64,000 nt of DNA from DATKFM01 sp046154965 (GTDB taxonomy: Bacteria; Pseudomonadota; Alphaproteobacteria; Dongiales; Dongiaceae). A program made the position numbers and the translations under genes. Numbering within the stretch: position 1 is the stretch's first letter; every line of letters starts with the position of its first letter. The notes beneath the pieces were generated by a model that was not told the origin of the DNA, did no database searches, and worked only from the letters and a program-made list of their open reading frames with translations. Of the stretch, positions 60,919 to 64,000 are shown piece by piece. The stretch lies in assembly GCA_046154965.1 (NCBI GenBank), contig JBJXDY010000114.1:62001-126000 (forward strand), read 5' to 3'.

Positions 60919-61827
60919 ATGGACGAGACGGTCTACGCCCATCCCTTACATGATCGGCAAGCCATCCGGCCGCTGGAAACCCGTTCCGATCAGCGGGGAT
61001 TGATTCAATTCGGCGCACATTTCGCGCTTATCTCGCTGACGGGTAGCGCAACTTACGCTGCGCGGGGATCGATCTGGATCATCGGCGCAATGATCCTCCA
61101 TGGCATCGCGCTGATCTTCCTGTTCGCCGCCGAACACGAGTGCATTCACCGTACGGCGTTCCGCCGCCGCTGGTTGAACGACGCTGTCGCCTGGATCGCC
61201 GGTCTGCTGATCCTGCTGCCGCCGGCCTACTTCCGTTACTTCCACTTCACCCATCACCGGCACACCCAGGATCCCGAGCGTGATCCGGAGCTGGCCGCGG
61301 CGAAACCCGCCAACCTAAACGAATGGATGATTCAGGTATCGGGCTGGCCCTATTGGCGGGCCGAGGTGAGCCTGCTGATCTCCCATGCTTTAGGCCGCGT
61401 AACTGCAGCTTATGCGCCCGTGCGCGGCCGCGCGGAGCTGGTCACGGAAAGCCGCGTCTTTCTCGCGGTCTATGCGGCAGCGGCCGTGCTGTCCGTCGCG
61501 GCAGCGAGTGATGCCCTGCTCATCTACTGGATCGTACCGGCGCTCCTCGGCCAGCCATTCCTGCGGCTTTACCTGATGGCCGAACACACCGGCTGCGCGC
61601 TGTCCGCCGACATGCTGGCCAACTCGCGCACGACTCTGACGAACGCCGCTGTGCGTTTCATCGCCTGGAACATGCCGTTCCATGCCGAGCATCACGCGTT
61701 CCCGTCCGTGCCATTCCACGCGCTTCCCGCGGCGCATCGCCTGCTGCGGGATGACCTCAAGGTCATCTCGCGAGGTTATGCCGGCGTGCAGCGCGAGATC
61801 GTGGCCGGGTTTACCCACTTGCGCTGA
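60919..61827 (+). CDS. Membrane fatty acid desaturase or hydroxylase family protein
   Basis: This 302-residue di-iron membrane enzyme has the three histidine clusters of the family, HECIH at about residue 74, HFTHHRH near 110 and HAEHH near 253, between four predicted helices. The spacing resembles small desaturases, ring hydroxylases or carotenoid-type enzymes rather than long-chain delta-9 desaturases. It acts at the inner membrane with a ferredoxin or cytochrome donor not present here. The substrate is unknown. Confidence 0.88.
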   Translation: MDETVYAHPLHDRQAIRPLETRSDQRGLIQFGAHFALISLTGSATYAARGSIWIIGAMILHGIALIFLFAAEHECIHRTAFRRRWLNDAVAWIAGLLILLPPAYFRYFHFTHHRHTQDPERDPELAAAKPANLNEWMIQVSGWPYWRAEVSLLISHALGRVTAAYAPVRGRAELVTESRVFLAVYAAAAVLSVAAASDALLIYWIVPALLGQPFLRLYLMAEHTGCALSADMLANSRTTLTNAAVRFIAWNMPFHAEHHAFPSVPFHALPAAHRLLRDDLKVISRGYAGVQREIVAGFTHLR

Positions 61828-62107
61828 CCAAAAGCGGCGTTCGCCTAATCATTTTCATTAGGCCGACCCCCAAACGACATTTGCTTTACGGCGATTAACA
61901 TCGTTTCGCAAGACGTCGGAAAGAATTCTGGCGCAACACTTGCCTCGTCCCCGCCGCAAAAAGTGATTGGGGAGAGCAAAGTCAGCTCGGTCGCGATGGG
62001 ACGAAGAATCGTCCAAGGCAAACCGACGACGCTCGCCAAATCACTTTCGCGCCCGGCGGCGTCTTCGCTTCCCATCCGGCTCTGTAAAACCAGAAAGGAT
62101 GGAAGCC

Positions 62108-62539
62108 ATGTCTACCAAATCATTTCTTGCCATCGCCCTGCTCTGCGGCGGATTCGCGCTTGGCGGCTGCAGCAGCACCTCCATCGATACGACGGCGGGC
62201 CGTGACGGCCTCGTCAACACCACCTGGTGGGTCCAGACCATCGAAGGCCAAGCCATTGCGCCCGATACGGGCTCGCAGGTGACGATCGACGAAGACGGCT
62301 ATATCGTCGCGTCCGACGGCTGCGCCAAGTTCACCGGCAAGGCAGCTGTCAACGGCAACCGCTTTGATGTCACCAAGATCGGCGTGGTCGATGGCGCTTG
62401 CGCCAACTCCGCGCCGCTTCAGGAAGCAAGACTGATCGACACGCTCGAACGCGTCGATCGCTGGGCAGTACAGGAGTCCTACCTGCTGCTCTACTCGGAA
62501 GGGTCGACCATTCCCACGCGGCTCGCGCGCCATCCCTAA
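62108..62539 (+). CDS. META-domain lipoprotein
   Basis: This 143-residue lipoprotein has a signal with lipobox LGGC at residues 18-21 (ALGGCSS) followed by a META domain: TTWWVQTIEG near 41-50, the DGCAKFTGKA core and the later ALNGNRFDV-like VNGNRFDV. META domains are found in HslJ-type heat-induced outer membrane lipoproteins. AAAGGA precedes the ATG by 9 bases; the longer frame from 61967 is not supported. A strong terminator follows 25 bases after the stop. The 280 bases upstream contain nothing recognisable beyond AT-richer, promoter-like sequence. Confidence 0.87.
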   Translation: MSTKSFLAIALLCGGFALGGCSSTSIDTTAGRDGLVNTTWWVQTIEGQAIAPDTGSQVTIDEDGYIVASDGCAKFTGKAAVNGNRFDVTKIGVVDGACANSAPLQEARLIDTLERVDRWAVQESYLLLYSEGSTIPTRLARHP

Positions 62540-62563
62540 CCAGCGCTAGCGGTCGACATTCCG

Positions 62564-62606
62564 CCGCGGCTCCCGCGTCTCACCCGCGGGGCCGCGGTTT
62601 CTTTTT
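62564..62606 (+). terminator. Rho-independent terminator after META lipoprotein
   Basis: CCGCGGC (62564-62570) and CCCGCG (62572-62577) pair with CGCGGG (62585-62590) and GCCGCGG (62591-62597), with one unpaired T. The stem is followed by TTTCTTTTTGTC. It lies between the META gene and the convergent lyase-family gene. Confidence 0.85.
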
Positions 62607-62619
62607 GTCTAAGACTGAC

Positions 62620-64000
62620 CTAGTCCCGGGAATTGCCGCTGACGTCATAGACCTTGGCCTGGAACGCGGCCAGCAGCCGGTCCATATCGTTGGCCAGTGG
62701 GCGCTGATCTTTCATCGGCGGCATCACCTCGCGTACGTCGTCCACCAATGAAGTCAGCGCCGGCGGGATCTTCCGTCCGGTGACGAAGAAGGCCTGCGAT
62801 GCGATCACCGTAAGGGCTGCAAGCGCGGCATCGAGGCAGTAGCCCGCCTGCTCCTGGGCGCGCCAGGCGATGAAGGTCGGCGGCGCGGTGTCGTTCTGGC
62901 CGAAGCCGCCGCCCTCGCTGCCCGGCAGGAAGGTGCGCTGCGCCGCCCGCTTCGCCTCTTCGGCAAAGCCGACCTGCACCATGTTCAGGCAGCCGATGTA
63001 GCCGCCGCCCACCATCAGCTGGTCCGGCAGCAGCGAAAAGCGCCCATCCAGCAGCTTGGAGCCATGCTTGTCGGCGATGGTGCAGAGATCCGCTGCCGAC
63101 GCCGCCAAGTTATCCAGCGCCGGGTAAGCGCCGCCATTGTGATAACCGCCGGTGCTGTAGACCCGCCCCAGCGGATGCGTTGAGTCCGGCGGCAGGAATA
63201 CCGGATTGTCGGTAACCGCCTGCAGGCTCCGCTCGGCAACCTCGCGCGCCTGCGCCACCGCGCGGCGAAATTGCCCGAGGATGCGCGGCAGGATGCGAAA
63301 GCTCACCGGCGCCTGATAGGGCCGCCGCTCGCTTTCGCCGCCATCCAGCAGCCCGCGCAGGGAACGCAGCGCCGCGGCATCATGAGGATCGTTCCAAAGC
63401 TCCTCGAACTCCGGCGCAAAGTGGCTGAGCGGAGCGCGGATCGCCTCCGCCGAAAGCGCCAGAACTCGCTCGGCCAGTTCAAGCCGCCGCTCCATCGCGA
63501 TGACAGCATCGGCGATCAGTGCCGTCGCACAAGGCGAGCCATTGATGAGCGACAGCGCTTCTTTCTCACCGAGATCGAACTTTTCCGCGAGGCCATAGAA
63601 CAGCGGCGCCAGTCCGAGGATCTCGCCGGCGCCGCCCTGGCCCATGGCCGAGACCTTGGGCAACTGCTTCTCTCGAAGCAGCCCGGCAACCGCCATGCCC
63701 AGTTCGGGCGAGATCGCGGCATGGCCTTCGACATAGTTTGCCAATCGCGTGAAGACGAACCCCCTGACGACCCGTGTCGGCAGCGCCAGTCCGAACGCAG
63801 CGGCGGCCGCATAGGGTGGGTTTCGCGCATGGGCCTTGCGCTCCGCCGGTGCCAGCCGGTTGCGGGCGTTCTGCCCATAGCCGCTGGTGACGCCATAGAT
63901 CACCAAGTCAGGATCATTGTCGATCAGCTTCATGAATTGCCGGCGCCGTTCGGCCATGCGGGACTGCGCGCTGGCTGAGATTGTGACGGTTTCGGCGCCC
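62620..64000 (-). CDS. Histidine/phenylalanine ammonia-lyase family protein lacking the MIO triad (5' end outside window)
   Basis: At least 459 residues of the aromatic amino acid lyase superfamily are present; the frame stays open to the right edge, continuing in sense before the ATG at 63957. Typical features are the YGVTSGYG segment (YGVNTGFG in canonical enzymes), INGSPCATAL (LLNGTQAST in HAL), QAVTDNPVF and GSEGGGFGQND. Where HAL has the Ala-Ser-Gly that cyclises into the methylidene-imidazolone (MIO) cofactor, this protein has Gly-Ala-Gly (63625-63633). The family's normal elimination chemistry should therefore be impossible. It may be a non-catalytic or altered-function homologue. Confidence 0.82.
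   Translation of the reverse strand, partial: GAETVTISASAQSRMAERRRQFMKLIDNDPDLVIYGVTSGYGQNARNRLAPAERKAHARNPPYAAAAAFGLALPTRVVRGFVFTRLANYVEGHAAISPELGMAVAGLLREKQLPKVSAMGQGGAGEILGLAPLFYGLAEKFDLGEKEALSLINGSPCATALIADAVIAMERRLELAERVLALSAEAIRAPLSHFAPEFEELWNDPHDAAALRSLRGLLDGGESERRPYQAPVSFRILPRILGQFRRAVAQAREVAERSLQAVTDNPVFLPPDSTHPLGRVYSTGGYHNGGAYPALDNLAASAADLCTIADKHGSKLLDGRFSLLPDQLMVGGGYIGCLNMVQVGFAEEAKRAAQRTFLPGSEGGGFGQNDTAPPTFIAWRAQEQAGYCLDAALAALTVIASQAFFVTGRKIPPALTSLVDDVREVMPPMKDQRPLANDMDRLLAAFQAKVYDVSGNSRD

Overview
The window is high-GC, densely coded bacterial DNA. The codon use, an NDUFS4-type accessory subunit of respiratory complex I, Tat-exported ABC binding proteins, TfuA/YcaO genes and CckA-like hybrid kinases all point to an alphaproteobacterium, probably near Rhodospirillales/Rhizobiales. 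That placement is inference. No phage, transposase, rRNA or CRISPR array is visible.

Layout. (1) 1-3.1 kb: the tail of a TPR protein ending inside nested hairpins, then a minus-strand operon of a 72-aa protein, YcaO and TfuA, with a 50-bp and an ATGA overlap. (2) 3.2-3.8 kb: tRNA-Arg(UCU), an NDUFS4-like gene and tRNA-Pro(UGG). (3) 4.0-16.9 kb: a catabolic cluster with a phnE remnant, a DapA/NanA-family enzyme, an SsuABC/THI5-type transporter, a GlxA-type AraC regulator, an aldehyde dehydrogenase, a MalEFG-type sugar transporter without its ATPase, and two Asp-box (sialidase-fold) proteins. Three intergenic regions carry the same motif, TYGAC-N16-TTGACGATT, with its repeats exactly 21 bp apart. 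This looks like a local regulon of the AraC-type protein. (4) 17-24.5 kb: a methyltransferase, small proteins, DUF192, a histone-deacetylase-like enzyme, a flavoprotein disulfide reductase, a CBS protein, an ArsB-like permease and a Ca/Na exchanger. (5) 24.5-28.4 kb: a trehalose operon otsB-GH15-otsA with overlapping genes.

(6) 28.7-33.5 kb: a molybdenum hydroxylase, coxG then coxSLM. The large subunit has the AYRGAGR loop of form II enzymes, so CO is probably not its substrate. Its maturation genes follow after an exporter and three tandem secreted hydrolases: a MoxR/CoxD ATPase (43.1 kb), a CoxE VWA protein (45.5 kb), a split XdhC/CoxF pair and a MoeA-MobA fusion (51.0-53.7 kb). Interleaved with them are three single-domain response regulators and a five-PAS hybrid kinase. 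Between two of the regulators lies a fossil of the kinase 3' end, showing that a [kinase end + regulator] unit was duplicated in tandem.

(7) 53.7-64 kb: small unknown genes including a possible 12-codon leader peptide, an MFS transporter, an alpha/beta hydrolase, a second hybrid kinase divergent from an OmpR-type regulator, a membrane fatty acid desaturase, a META lipoprotein and, running off the right edge, a histidine/phenylalanine ammonia-lyase family protein in which the Ala-Ser-Gly triad needed for the MIO cofactor reads Gly-Ala-Gly.

The features most worth follow-up are the YcaO-TfuA-72aa operon, the three-site regulon, the kinase/regulator duplication scar and the MIO-less lyase homologue. 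Start sites were moved from the longest frame wherever a Shine-Dalgarno sequence, a signal peptide or gene overlap favoured another codon.
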